Shown one piece after another: positions 45,699-54,696 of a stretch of 64,000 nt of DNA. Under the pieces are notes generated by a model, which did no database searches, was not told the origin of the DNA, and saw only the letters and a list, made by a program, of their open reading frames with translations. The stretch comes from Phycisphaeraceae bacterium (lineage in GTDB: Bacteria; Planctomycetota; Phycisphaerae; Phycisphaerales; SM1A02). Made by a program: the position numbers and the translations under genes. Position 1 is the first letter of the stretch, and each line of letters opens with the position of its first letter. The DNA lies in assembly GCA_004213555.1 (NCBI GenBank), contig SHAP01000001.1:248001-312000 (forward strand), written 5' to 3'.

Positions 45699-46799
45699 AT
45701 GGACTTTGACCTTTGGTCTTTCACCATCGACAACCTCGAAGCGGCCGGCGTCATTGGTGGGTATGTCTCGATCTCCATCGTTGGATTTGCACTTTTGACC
45801 TTTGTGGCCAAAGCAAAGTTCGCGGGGCGATCCTTTGCGGCACCACGTTGGTCCCACCCCCTCATCGGATCTGCTCTGGGGGTTGTCCCTGGATGCGGAG
45901 CGACAATCGTGGTGGCCTCGCTCTACAAGCGTGGCAAAATTTCCTTCGGCGGCTTGTTCGCGGCCTTTATCGCAACCCTTGGCGAAGGATCCTTCGTCCT
46001 GCTTGGCGCTTCTGATGAATCCGATGTGGCATCCAACCTCAGTGCATTTGTCACGGTCAACTTGGTGGGACTTTTTGTAGGGGCCATCGTTGGCGTGGTT
46101 GTTGACCGGGTCAAATTTGCCGAACCCCAGATGTCGTCCACGTCGTCTTCGCCCAATCATGATGAATCCATCCCAAACAAGACGATGCTTGATTTCTTTG
46201 TCAATCACTTGGGCTTCTACCTGCTCATTGCAATGGCGGTCTTCTTGTTCCCAGGTTCGGTCATGGCCTTTTGGGGCGGCGGCATTTCGGCACTTGATTC
46301 GATCACCGTTTGGGTGTCTATCGCGCTGACAGCTTGCTGTATTGCCTATCACTTCGCCCACCGTTCCTCACACGGGAATTGCTCCGACGAAGAATCCAAA
46401 ACACTCAAATCCACATTGACGCACTCCATTGCAGACGTCGCCTTGGTCGTGACATATGTTTTCGTTGGATTGTTTGTGGCGAATTTCGTCATCGATGTCT
46501 TGGTTGGTGCAGAGCGGTTTGATGACTGGATGAATTCCTCGGCAGCCCTTGTGGTCGTGTTGGCAGCTTTTATTGGTGCGACTCCTGGATGCGGCGGAAT
46601 GATTGCCGTGGCAGCTGCCTACACCATTGTTCCTCAGTTTCCCATTGCGGCATTGATCGCCGCCGGGATTGCCACCAGCGGGGATGGCATTTTTCCTTTG
46701 TTGGCCAGCAACAAGAAAGATGCAATCAAAGTCACCGCTGCGGGCCTGCTGATTGCTCTGGTGGTGGGCTATGGGTCGTTGGCACTGGGTGTGAACTGA
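45699..46799 (+). CDS. putative manganese/arsenic-type efflux permease
   Basis: A 366-residue inner-membrane protein with about ten hydrophobic segments. It is an internal duplication: GVVPGCGATIVVASLY with FGGLFAAFIATLGEG in the first half, and GATPGCGGMIAVAAAY with IAALIAAGIATSGDG in the second. The P-G-C-G and (E/D)G pairs match the family annotated as putative manganese transporter or arsenic efflux protein. A charged, His-containing loop (about 140-170 and 230-250) joins the halves. ATG 45699 has GGAG six bases upstream; a TTG four codons earlier is weaker. The Fur-like box in front suggests metal-controlled expression. Metal and direction are inferred. Confidence 0.8.
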   Translation: MDFDLWSFTIDNLEAAGVIGGYVSISIVGFALLTFVAKAKFAGRSFAAPRWSHPLIGSALGVVPGCGATIVVASLYKRGKISFGGLFAAFIATLGEGSFVLLGASDESDVASNLSAFVTVNLVGLFVGAIVGVVVDRVKFAEPQMSSTSSSPNHDESIPNKTMLDFFVNHLGFYLLIAMAVFLFPGSVMAFWGGGISALDSITVWVSIALTACCIAYHFAHRSSHGNCSDEESKTLKSTLTHSIADVALVVTYVFVGLFVANFVIDVLVGAERFDDWMNSSAALVVVLAAFIGATPGCGGMIAVAAAYTIVPQFPIAALIAAGIATSGDGIFPLLASNKKDAIKVTAAGLLIALVVGYGSLALGVN

Positions 46800-46871
46800 A
46801 GCGGCTGGCCCGACGGTTCTTCACAAACAAAATCAAAGACCCAGTGAAGTTTCCTTGATACTTTGCCATGT

Positions 46872-47783
46872 ATGTCTGATCTCGATCGCCGTGCTTTTTT
46901 GGCCGCAGGTTCTGCTTTTGGCTTGCCCGCAGTCCATTCGGAATCCTGGATATTTGATCCCGCTCAACCAGGTCGAACCAAAAACACCGACTTCGCCATC
47001 AACATTGAGATGTGGCGATTTGGCAAGCGTACCCGTGCGGAGCGCATCCGAAAGGTGGCGGAGCTTGGCTTCAAGTTTGTGGAGTTCTGGGGACGACCCA
47101 GCGAACAGGAAATCCAAGACTTACGCGTCGCCTGCGACGAAACCGGAGTGAAAATCACCCAGTTCACCGGCTTTGGGGGCTGGGGTTGGCAAGGGGCAAT
47201 CTGCAACCCCAAGGCCGAAGACCGCAACCACACCAAGTTCGTCGAAGAGGTGAAATCCTCCTGTGCAGTGGCCAAGGCATTGAACATCCCCATGATGACC
47301 ATCATCTGCGGAAATGAGGTTCCCGACGTCTCTTTGGAAGCCATGCACAACTCGGTGATCAAAGGTCTCAAACGAGCCGCTCCGGTCTGCGAAGACCAGA
47401 ACGTCATGATGATTTGTGAACCCATGAACACCCGGGTCGACCACCGTGGGCACTGCTTCTATGGCTCCGAACATCCTGTCAAAATTTGCCGAGAAGTTGA
47501 TTCCCCCATGTGCAAACTCAATTGGGACGTCTACCACATGCAAATCATGGAAGGCGATTTGTGTCGCCGTCTGCGTGAAGGTTGGGACCAAGTCGGCTAC
47601 GTGCAAATCGCCGACAACCCTGGCCGGAAAGAACCCGGAACGGGGGAAATTGCATATTGGCGGGTCTATCAGGAGCTGAAAGCCTTGGGCTACAACAAGC
47701 CCGTTGGGGTCGAAGCCAACCCAAGCGGCCCCGAAATCGAAGCCGCCATCAGGTTGGCCGAAAGCGACAACTGGTCAGACTAA
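46872..47783 (+). CDS. Tat-exported sugar isomerase/epimerase-like protein (hydroxypyruvate isomerase type)
   Basis: A 303-residue TIM-barrel protein of the xylose-isomerase-like superfamily. The sequence matches hydroxypyruvate isomerase-type proteins: FVEFWG, the metal-ligand Glu in ICEPMNTR, the Asp/His in LNWDVYHMQIMEGD, and the end VGVEANPSG with Glu. A twin-arginine signal (DRRAFLAAGSAFGLPAVH) opens it, so it should be folded with its metal before export through Tat. The ATG at 46872 follows a TTG at 46863; the first is preferred as it begins the signal. Substrate is open. It lies 72 bases after the permease gene. Confidence 0.83.
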   Translation: MSDLDRRAFLAAGSAFGLPAVHSESWIFDPAQPGRTKNTDFAINIEMWRFGKRTRAERIRKVAELGFKFVEFWGRPSEQEIQDLRVACDETGVKITQFTGFGGWGWQGAICNPKAEDRNHTKFVEEVKSSCAVAKALNIPMMTIICGNEVPDVSLEAMHNSVIKGLKRAAPVCEDQNVMMICEPMNTRVDHRGHCFYGSEHPVKICREVDSPMCKLNWDVYHMQIMEGDLCRRLREGWDQVGYVQIADNPGRKEPGTGEIAYWRVYQELKALGYNKPVGVEANPSGPEIEAAIRLAESDNWSD

Positions 47784-47797
47784 GGCAGTCCACATTC

Positions 47798-47829
47798 AAG
47801 CGGGCTTAACCAAGCAGGCCCCGCTTTTT
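47798..47829 (+). terminator. possible terminator of the isomerase-like gene
   Basis: A 7-base stem (47798-47804 with 47820-47826) with a 15-base loop is followed by T residues (47825-47829). It lies 15 bases past the stop and overlaps the last codons of the convergent lipocalin gene. The long loop makes it weak. Confidence 0.4.
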
Positions 47830-48390
47830 CTGCTTGGGCTTGAGGTACACCGAGGGGTCCTCCGAATGCTTCGTCCACTCGATGCGTTCAGGCTTGTAGC
47901 CGTGACCAACCAGGCGTTCACAAATACCCTTTTGCAAATCACTGTCCATGGTTTTCTCCCGCGAGAGAATCCAGAGGCGTTTGTGATCGGGTTGACCCAC
48001 GACGCTGTATTCGTAATTGTCTCCGAGTTCGATCACCCAATAGTGCGCTGTCAAAGGCCAGACAAAGCACACCTTCCACCGGGCGCCCTTGGAGCCTGAG
48101 ACAACTTTGGCGGTGGCTTCTTGTTGCTTGAATGTCCCGTCGAAGGTCTTTTTTCGCCCCACGCTTCGGAAGTCGATCTTGCCGTCCTTGCGAAGCCGGT
48201 AATTGTTTTTGACCGCCACATATTTTTTTTGCCACGGGTTCGGGTACCGACCTATTTCGAACCAATCCCCCATGTACCGCTTCAAATCAACCTTTGGCAC
48301 ACAGCGTGGCTTGGGGGCCATCATGTTCAACAGGAGGGTTGGAGAAGCAACGCAAGTCGCCATGGTGCACAGTGAGTCGCGTCGATTCAT
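47806..48390 (-). CDS. lipocalin (Blc-like)
   Basis: A 194-residue lipocalin. The family signature G-x-W is in DLKRYMGDWFEIGRYPN, followed by the eight-strand barrel, with YSVVGQPDHKRLWILSRE as the third motif; this is the order of bacterial Blc. The N-terminus (MNRRDS, then a weak hydrophobic stretch with Cys residues) could be an export signal, but no clear lipobox is seen. Lipocalins of this type bind fatty acids or lysolipids in the envelope. It is the last gene of a minus-strand run, 20 bases after the protease-like gene. Confidence 0.85.
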   Translation of the reverse strand: MNRRDSLCTMATCVASPTLLLNMMAPKPRCVPKVDLKRYMGDWFEIGRYPNPWQKKYVAVKNNYRLRKDGKIDFRSVGRKKTFDGTFKQQEATAKVVSGSKGARWKVCFVWPLTAHYWVIELGDNYEYSVVGQPDHKRLWILSREKTMDSDLQKGICERLVGHGYKPERIEWTKHSEDPSVYLKPKQKKRGLLG

Positions 48391-48410
48391 ACGTGGGTCG
48401 ATTTTATCTC

Positions 48411-50465
48411 TTAATCAAGAGGGACCACGACACGTTGATCGGAACGCCGCGTGGATGGACGCTGAGGAATTTCAGCCAACACAGAACGCAGGGTCGCGGC
48501 TGGAAGAGCCCAGTTGGTGGATCGGTCGGCATGCGCGATTTGCAATCCAATCACCCGACCCTGCAAGTCGACCAACGGTGCCCCAACATCCCGAGGACCC
48601 AGCAAAGCATCGTGCCGGATGGCGGGACCAAACCCTGTGCGACGTTCGTTGGCTTCCACGATGTCGTTGCCAAATGGGGTTGGCAATCCATCTGCATATT
48701 CAGGACGACGACGCAACTGCACCGGCACCGTCATCTCGACGCCATCACGTTCAATGGCCACCTGCACTCGATCACCAACTCGAAAGAGCTGCAAAGCCTC
48801 TCGAAGTGACTGACCGACTTCTGATCCATTGACTCGGACAATCAAGTCCCCCGCCCGGAGACCCGCGGCCATGGCTGCGCCATCAGGAAGAATGCTCGCG
48901 ATTGTGACGCCACGGTCGTTCTCCTCGAAGCGGCTCATTTCGACACCCAAAAAGGGAGACTCTGGATCCCCAGAGTCTGGGGTACCGACGGCAGAACGGG
49001 CACTGACCACCGCTTGACCTGGCGCGTTGACACACAAAAGGACTTCTCCGAGTTCCGGAGTCTTGTCTGTTTGAAATTGCATTGGGGTCAAGTCGTTGGG
49101 GCCAATCTCAAGCACCGCCAAATCAAAGGCAGGGTCTTGATACACGAGTGTGAGATCATATTCGCGGTCGCGGTAATCGATGCCACGAAGTCTTTGGCGG
49201 GTTGGAAGACTGGAAGCCTTGGTGAGAACCAAGTTGTCTTCCACCAAAGTTCCAAGCGATATGGTTGTTCGCTGGTCGGCGATTTTAAGAACACCTTCTC
49301 GAAGTGCGTCGGACAGGTGGTCCACATCCACAGACCCGGTACGTTTGCGTCCGCGAGAAAAACTTCGTTCCATCTGAACCCAACTCCGCCAGTCAATCAT
49401 CTCTGGAACTCTCTCGAGCAAATCCCGCCAGCGTTCTGGGGTGATCTTTCGAAGCACGGCCAAGTCTGAGTCGTTTTGCAAGTGGTCAAGATCCCACCAG
49501 CCGAGTGTGATCGCGCGGTCCAAGCGCTCCCAGGCTTTTTCAATTTCTTCGTCCAGGAGTCCGATCTCACCCAGACCGTAGGCGTGGCGTGCAAACCGGC
49601 CGTGGCCGCAAGCGGCGTGGAACCAAACATGCGGGGTGTTCTGCCACATTGGATTTGATGTCATCCGGTCCATGCGAGCCACCACTTGGCGATAGAGTCC
49701 ATCGCTCATCCGCCGCTCGGCTTCGTCCAGCCTCTTGTACACCTCGACAATCATCATTTCGAGTTCTGGCATGGGGTCGCTGTAGGTTGTTCCACCCAAC
49801 ATCAGAGGCTTGGTGAATTCGTACAAATCAATCGGCGTGGCAAAATTGATGTTGGGGATGCCACCGCAGGCGCTGATAACCCCCACCAATTGTCCATCCA
49901 AATCAAAGAGTCCCCCGCCCGAATCGCCGCCATTGAAGGGGGCGTCCAGTCGGAGCCTTGGCCCCATCCGTTCTTGGATACGACCGATTCGTACTGGGGC
50001 ACGTTGACCTGTTTCGGGAACGTCCGCCACCCAACCCGCGGCAACCACCCACTCGCCACGCTCCACGGAACCGGAAGGCGAGATTGGGGCCACCATGAGA
50101 TCGTCCGGTGGATCAAGAAGGCGTACCAAACCGATGTCGAAGTCGAGGCCTCGGTGGGCTTGAGTCAAAAAGATTTGGCCAAGGGTGACGGCTTCTAGTT
50201 TTCGACCATCGGCCAGCGTAATTTCACAATCGAGTCCTGAGCGTTCACCGACATGACCGGCGGTCAAAATCAGACCGTCTTTGCTGATGATGGTGCCCGA
50301 GCCGTGGCCTTCACGAAAATCCACACCAATTTCGATGCACACGGTGGATTCCACCACAATTTCAGAGACCGCTCTCGTCCGAGTGTCCAACTCCACGAGT
50401 TTGGCAAACTGCGTGGGGTCGGACAAGATGTTGAGGCAGAGAAGAAAGGTCGGGAACAAAGACAT
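48411..50465 (-). CDS. double trypsin-like protein: active first domain, degenerate second with nested PDZ
   Basis: A 684-residue protein. The first trypsin-like domain (about 30-220) has the triad His71 (LTAGHV), Asp110 (DIGLVRL) and Ser182 (GGDSGGGL). A helical linker follows (about 225-390). A second trypsin-like half begins at about 395: the His position reads KASSL, the Asp is kept in DPAFDLAVLE, and the Ser position reads RDVGAPLV, so it cannot cut. A PDZ domain (about 520-600, FLGVEMSRFEEN) lies between the Asp and Ser parts of that second fold. A short signal-like N-terminus suggests export. It may work as a peptide-sensing or chaperone-protease, in the HtrA manner. Confidence 0.8.
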   Translation of the reverse strand: MSLFPTFLLCLNILSDPTQFAKLVELDTRTRAVSEIVVESTVCIEIGVDFREGHGSGTIISKDGLILTAGHVGERSGLDCEITLADGRKLEAVTLGQIFLTQAHRGLDFDIGLVRLLDPPDDLMVAPISPSGSVERGEWVVAAGWVADVPETGQRAPVRIGRIQERMGPRLRLDAPFNGGDSGGGLFDLDGQLVGVISACGGIPNINFATPIDLYEFTKPLMLGGTTYSDPMPELEMMIVEVYKRLDEAERRMSDGLYRQVVARMDRMTSNPMWQNTPHVWFHAACGHGRFARHAYGLGEIGLLDEEIEKAWERLDRAITLGWWDLDHLQNDSDLAVLRKITPERWRDLLERVPEMIDWRSWVQMERSFSRGRKRTGSVDVDHLSDALREGVLKIADQRTTISLGTLVEDNLVLTKASSLPTRQRLRGIDYRDREYDLTLVYQDPAFDLAVLEIGPNDLTPMQFQTDKTPELGEVLLCVNAPGQAVVSARSAVGTPDSGDPESPFLGVEMSRFEENDRGVTIASILPDGAAMAAGLRAGDLIVRVNGSEVGQSLREALQLFRVGDRVQVAIERDGVEMTVPVQLRRRPEYADGLPTPFGNDIVEANERRTGFGPAIRHDALLGPRDVGAPLVDLQGRVIGLQIAHADRSTNWALPAATLRSVLAEIPQRPSTRRSDQRVVVPLD

Positions 50466-50473
50466 ACTTGAGG

Positions 50474-51235
50474 TTAGGCAGAGAGCCGCAAAGACGGTAC
50501 GCCTCCGTCTCGAAAGTGTTCGCTGATTGCAGAAAAGGCCTGCACCACCAGTGGATCAAATTTTCTCCCTGATTCGGAAACAATGATCCGAACCGCATCC
50601 TCATGCCGCATGGCTTCTTTGTACGCCCGGCGATGGGTCAAGGCGTCGTACACATCTGCCACCGAGACAATACGAGCACACAGCGGAATGGCGACCCCAG
50701 ACAAACCAAGGGGATATCCACCCCCATCCCAGTTTTCGTGATGACACAAGGCAATACGGCAAGCCACATCCAAAAAGTCTTGCTCGGGCCACTGTTGCCG
50801 CATGGCATTCAAAATGTCAAAACCCACCATCGTGTGTCGTCGCATTTGGACCCACTCGTCATCGGTCAAGCGACCGGGCTTGAGCAGGATTGCATCGGGC
50901 GTTGAGACTTTGCCGATGTCGTGAAGCTGGCTGGTTTCGGCCATGAGATCCACCTGGTCGGCGGTCAAGGGATCCGGCTCGTTGGGGTGAGAAAGCCCTT
51001 GGTGAACCATCTCGTTGGCAATTGCTGAAACCAAACCACGAATGCGTTGCAAATGCTCCCCGGTGTCATCGTCTCGGCTTTCGGCCAATTGCGCAAACCC
51101 GTAGATCACCGCGCGGTGGGCCTCGGTGCCAGAAGTGCGTGATTCCAAAGACTGGATTCGGGCTTCACGCTCTGCCAAAGCTGCTTCCAAGGCAGCAATA
51201 CGCTCCGCGCTGTGTTCGGGATCGGTCTTGGCCAT
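50474..51235 (-). CDS. HD-GYP domain protein
   Basis: A 253-residue protein with an HD-GYP domain at about 40-245. The metal-binding HD is in SQLHDIGKVSTPDAIL, and the GYP block is in CHHENWDGGGYPLGLSG. Such domains cut cyclic di-GMP to GMP or pGpG. About 40 coiled, Glu/Ala-rich residues precede (AALEAALAEREARIQSLE). I chose the ATG at 51235, which starts after GGAG at about 10 bases; a frame from 51322 would overlap cutC. It lies 8 bases before the protease-like gene, in a shared operon. It may counter c-di-GMP sensed by the PilZ protein at 14 kb. Confidence 0.87.
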   Translation of the reverse strand: MAKTDPEHSAERIAALEAALAEREARIQSLESRTSGTEAHRAVIYGFAQLAESRDDDTGEHLQRIRGLVSAIANEMVHQGLSHPNEPDPLTADQVDLMAETSQLHDIGKVSTPDAILLKPGRLTDDEWVQMRRHTMVGFDILNAMRQQWPEQDFLDVACRIALCHHENWDGGGYPLGLSGVAIPLCARIVSVADVYDALTHRRAYKEAMRHEDAVRIIVSESGRKFDPLVVQAFSAISEHFRDGGVPSLRLSA

Positions 51236-51285
51236 ATGAAGAGACTCCTCGGTCTCTTGATGATCGACCGTGTGGGCACCCGGCT

Positions 51286-51963
51286 TCAGTCCTCTTGCTG
51301 AAATCCCTTGATCGACCGACACAAACCAACCAACCGCTCGACCTCCAGAGGGTCCCCACCGGCACTGGAATGAACATCGGTCGGTTGAAGTGTCTCAAGC
51401 AGTTCGGCCATGTTTTCGCCACGCAGGCCACCCCCGGGCATCCAGTTGAGCTTTGGGGCCTCGGCCTGCATTCGAAGAAATTGCTCTGAACCTTCCAAAA
51501 TGCTGCTCGCACCACCAGCACTCAGCACCCGATCAAACTGCAGTTCTTGCAGTTGGGCGGCCGCCAAGAGAGGGTCAAATGCGGCGTCGATGGCCCGATG
51601 GAAGACCACCTCCAAATCATGTTCTTTTGCGGCCTCGAGCAAGCGGCGGTTGCTGTCCCAATCCAAGTGCCCGTCGGCTTGCAAAAAACCAAAAACCACA
51701 CCCTGCACCCCCAACGACGCAAAATCACGGAGTGGTCCCAGCAACGATGTCGCTCCGTCATCGCCCGCAAAAAAATCAATCCGATCGCGAAGCATCACGA
51801 CCACCGAGGCGTTCGTGGCGAGGGCCGACTCAACAATTTGAGGTTGAGGGGTGAGCCCGTCCAGATCAAGTCGATCGCAAACCTCAAGCCGATCGGCGCC
51901 AGCTTGCGCGGCCGCATGGGAAAATGCAGAGGATTCCACACAAATCTCGACCTGAATGTTCAA
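51286..51963 (-). CDS. cutC: CutC family copper-homeostasis-like protein
   Basis: A 225-residue TIM-barrel protein of the CutC family. Family marks are EICVESSAFSHAAAQAGADRLEVC at the start (short strand then helix), FHRAIDAAFDP and RVLSAGGASS, and the end MPGGGLRGEN. CutC has been linked to copper tolerance, but the biochemical role is uncertain. It starts with TTG at 51963, which overlaps the dCMP deaminase stop (TTGA), and has 50 bases before the HD-GYP gene. Good family fit; function provisional. Confidence 0.87.
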   Translation of the reverse strand: MNIQVEICVESSAFSHAAAQAGADRLEVCDRLDLDGLTPQPQIVESALATNASVVVMLRDRIDFFAGDDGATSLLGPLRDFASLGVQGVVFGFLQADGHLDWDSNRRLLEAAKEHDLEVVFHRAIDAAFDPLLAAAQLQELQFDRVLSAGGASSILEGSEQFLRMQAEAPKLNWMPGGGLRGENMAELLETLQPTDVHSSAGGDPLEVERLVGLCRSIKGFQQED

Positions 51964-52409
51964 GCCAAATCGTCCCGCTCCACCAACACAACCCCAGCCT
52001 CGCGCAAGAGTCGTCGAGATTTCTCGGCGCTCTCCGCCCAGTGTTCATCTCCGTCGCGCATGGGGCGAGTCACCACGCGAGCGATACCGGACTGAATGAT
52101 GACCGTGGAGCAACGGATGCAGGGCATAAACGTGACATAGATGGTGGCATTCACGGGAGAGATACCGTCACGGGCACAGTGCACGATCGCATTCATCTCG
52201 GCATGAACAATCAAATCGTATTTGGCTGGACGCTCCAAGCGTTCGGGCCGATCATCCACTCCGCGGGGCAAGCCGTTGTAACCGGTCGCCAATATTTGCT
52301 TGTTCGGGCCAACGATGACGGCACCGACACCACGGGACGGGTCTTTGCTCCAACCGGCGATGTGGTCGGCAAGTTCAAGAAATCGGCGGTCCCAATCCGT
52401 ATCGGTCAT
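51960..52409 (-). CDS. dCMP/cytidine deaminase family protein
   Basis: A 149-residue zinc deaminase. The HAE motif is in IVHAEMNAIVHC and the PCxxC motif is in FMPCIRCSTVI. Order and length fit dCMP deaminase (ComEB-type), giving dUMP for thymidylate synthesis, but other cytosine-nucleotide substrates cannot be excluded. I chose the ATG at 52409 (MTDTDWDRRF), where homology begins; a frame from 52517 adds an unlikely Val/Arg-rich stretch. It heads the five-gene minus-strand run with cutC, HD-GYP, protease-like and lipocalin genes. Confidence 0.87.
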   Translation of the reverse strand: MTDTDWDRRFLELADHIAGWSKDPSRGVGAVIVGPNKQILATGYNGLPRGVDDRPERLERPAKYDLIVHAEMNAIVHCARDGISPVNATIYVTFMPCIRCSTVIIQSGIARVVTRPMRDGDEHWAESAEKSRRLLREAGVVLVERDDLA

Positions 52410-52450
52410 GGACGCAAGATACCGCTGATCCGAAGTGAAGTGCACAGACC

Positions 52451-52487
52451 CCGGTACAACCCGCACAAACCGCACAACCCGCAAAAA
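52451..52487. repeat. short imperfect direct repeats in the divergent promoter region
   Basis: Three near-identical 9-base units of the form CCGCACAAM (52461-52469, 52470-52478, 52479-52487) follow a related CCGGTACAAC at 52451. They lie between the start of the deaminase gene and a small gene on the other strand. No role is known; they could bind a protein or be chance. Confidence 0.45.
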
Positions 52488-52546
52488 CCTGTGATGCCGA
52501 GCAAAAGAGCAACACAAGCTGTGAGGACCTTGGCATCATCGGCCGC

Positions 52547-52819
52547 ATGAATTGCAGATGCCCCGACATGCCTGAAGATCTACGCCTGCCATGCGTTCTG
52601 ATCCCTGATCGTCAACCGGGTGGCTTTGGTGTGAGCCTCCTTCCGCCCAACAGCAGCACACCAATTCCCCTCTCCATTCGAGACACCGACGCCCAAGCGG
52701 TCTGGAATTCGGTTTGCAAGCTGATCATCGATTTCGAACAATCGGCTCCTCGTAGCACTCCGCCTTGGTTGCGGCCCACGAAAGTCTTCCTTGACGCTCT
52801 CAGGCACCAGCCTTCTTGA
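52547..52819 (+). CDS. small hypothetical protein coupled to the acyltransferase gene
   Basis: A 90-residue frame with no known family. It has three Cys in the first 25 residues (NCRCPD, LPCVLI) and a Pro-rich middle. Its stop overlaps the TTG start of the acyltransferase gene (TTGA), the junction type used elsewhere in this genome, which argues that it is real. No good ribosome site precedes ATG 52547. Composition fits the neighbours. Confidence 0.45.
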   Translation: MNCRCPDMPEDLRLPCVLIPDRQPGGFGVSLLPPNSSTPIPLSIRDTDAQAVWNSVCKLIIDFEQSAPRSTPPWLRPTKVFLDALRHQPS

Positions 52820-54654
52820 CCAAAGACCACTTGGGACATGATGATGGTGGCGTGACCGAAGAAGAACCCCATGGTGAACTGAAACTCTCGAATCCGTTTC
52901 GAGATCCAGTCCGCCGCCGGATGGCTTCCATGGCTTTGCCAGCCATCAGCCGGATGCTTCGAGTGGGCACCTTGAATCAGATCGTTCAAGACTCGCTGGC
53001 CCACATGCCCGAGATGAACGGCCCTGATGCCATCTTGCACACCATGGGGGCGAGTTACGAAACCTCGGCAGCCGACTTGGCGCGCATTCCCAAAGAAGGG
53101 CCCTGCGTCGTGGTGGCCAACCATCCTTTTGGGGGGATCGAAGGCTTGGCCCTGATGTCATTGGTGTTGCGGGTGCGGCCGGACGCGAAAACCCTGGTCA
53201 ACCGAATTCTGGGATTGATCCCGCCGCTTCGCGAGCACCTGCTTCTCGTGGATGTGTTGGGTGGTGGGGCCAAAGCAAACACCATGAGCATGCGTGCCAC
53301 CCTCAGCCACTTGCGGAATGGAGGCTTGCTGGCGGTCTTTCCCGCAGGTGAAGTCTCCCACGCACGATTGACCCGACCTTTTGTTGCGGACCCACCATGG
53401 TCTGACACCATCGCACGTATGGCCAAGCGAAGCGGTGCCCCAATCGTGCCAGTCCGCTTCGCCGGCCACAACGGTGTGGCATTCCAATTGGCGGGCATGG
53501 TTCACCCCAGACTCCGGACCGTCATGTTGCCGCAAGAAGTCGTGAACAAAAATCACGCCCGGCTTCAAGTGGCCATAGGACACCCCATCCGCAAGAAGGA
53601 TGCCGACGCCCTCGCCGATGCGAGTGAACTGAATGCCGTGATGCGGGCCCGGTGCGACCTGCTCGCCTTCCGCTGGAGTCGGACTCGTAAGAAATCTCCA
53701 CCGCCATTGCCACCGATCGAAGTCCCCCCCTTGGCAGCGGACGGGAAGCAGCAAATCCAACGCTGCCTTGAACGAGAAATCATTGCGGAGCGAGGAGACT
53801 TGGCGCTCACTGTGGCCAAACACGACGAAATCACCGGTGTGATGCCACACATCGGTGCGCTGCGTGAAGAAGCGTACCGAGCCGTTGGTGAAGGATCAGG
53901 CAAAGACCTCGACTTGGATGAGTACGACGAGCACTACCAACACCTGTTGCTTTGGGACCGAGGTCAAGAGCGTCTGGGGGGGGCGTACCGACTGGGATTC
54001 TCGGAAGAGATTCTCCCACGCCTTGGACACCGAGGCCTCTACACCGGCAGCTTGTTCAAGTTCAGTCCCGACTTCTTCAAGAGACTGGGACCTGTGGTTG
54101 AGCTGGGACGATCTTTCTTGTCCAGCGATTACCAACGCAAGCCTGCGACCCTCATGCTGCTTTGGCGTGGCATTGTGCAAACGATTGCCAAACATCATCC
54201 GGAATACCGGTGGATCCTCGGACCCGTCAGTATTCCACCAGACCACACGCGGCCCAGCATGCGCGTGATCGCCAAATACCTCGAACAACCGCATGTCCAG
54301 AGTCCGTTCGCTCCGGAAGTCAAATCGCGCACGAAGCTGAAAAAAGGCGTACCCCTTCGCCCGCTGCCCAAAATTGATCGTTTGGCCACCTCTCCCGAAG
54401 AGCTGGATGACCGCATCCAAGAAATCGATCCGATGGGACGTGGTATTCCCGTACTGCTCCGTCAATACCTCAAGATTGGGGCCCGGCATCTCGCCTTCAA
54501 CGTCGATCCGGAGTTCCATGACACCGTCGACAGTTTGATGCTGGTGGATGGACCCAACATTGAACGGCGTATGCGATCCTTGATTTTTGGACCGTATGAA
54601 GAGGCGTATTGCCGACGCCATGGGGTGGAGATCACGCAAAAAGACCCGTCCTAA
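52816..54654 (+). CDS. OlsF-like double acyltransferase (PlsC-type plus OlsB-type domains)
   Basis: A 612-residue protein with two acyltransferase units. The N-terminal PlsC-type domain (about 60-290) has VVANHPFGGIEGLAL in place of the HX4D motif, the HX5E/D form seen in this subfamily, and FPAGEVSHARL as the later block. The C-terminal part (about 310-560) resembles OlsB/GNAT N-acyltransferases (GAYRLGFSEEIL, LYTGSLFKF, ELGRSFLSSDYQRK). Fused OlsB and PlsC domains can make ornithine lipids; whether ornithine is the amine here is unknown. The TTG start at 52816 overlaps the small gene upstream; GTG 52852 and ATG at codon 36 are alternatives. Confidence 0.83.
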   Translation: MTKDHLGHDDGGVTEEEPHGELKLSNPFRDPVRRRMASMALPAISRMLRVGTLNQIVQDSLAHMPEMNGPDAILHTMGASYETSAADLARIPKEGPCVVVANHPFGGIEGLALMSLVLRVRPDAKTLVNRILGLIPPLREHLLLVDVLGGGAKANTMSMRATLSHLRNGGLLAVFPAGEVSHARLTRPFVADPPWSDTIARMAKRSGAPIVPVRFAGHNGVAFQLAGMVHPRLRTVMLPQEVVNKNHARLQVAIGHPIRKKDADALADASELNAVMRARCDLLAFRWSRTRKKSPPPLPPIEVPPLAADGKQQIQRCLEREIIAERGDLALTVAKHDEITGVMPHIGALREEAYRAVGEGSGKDLDLDEYDEHYQHLLLWDRGQERLGGAYRLGFSEEILPRLGHRGLYTGSLFKFSPDFFKRLGPVVELGRSFLSSDYQRKPATLMLLWRGIVQTIAKHHPEYRWILGPVSIPPDHTRPSMRVIAKYLEQPHVQSPFAPEVKSRTKLKKGVPLRPLPKIDRLATSPEELDDRIQEIDPMGRGIPVLLRQYLKIGARHLAFNVDPEFHDTVDSLMLVDGPNIERRMRSLIFGPYEEAYCRRHGVEITQKDPS

Positions 54655-54696
54655 ACGCGGCTTTTCCCTGACATTGTTGAAATTGACCCCATACTT

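Noticed and set aside
52451-52487. The 9-base direct repeats as the start of a CRISPR array.
   Set aside because: Units are too short, have no spacers, and no cas genes are near.
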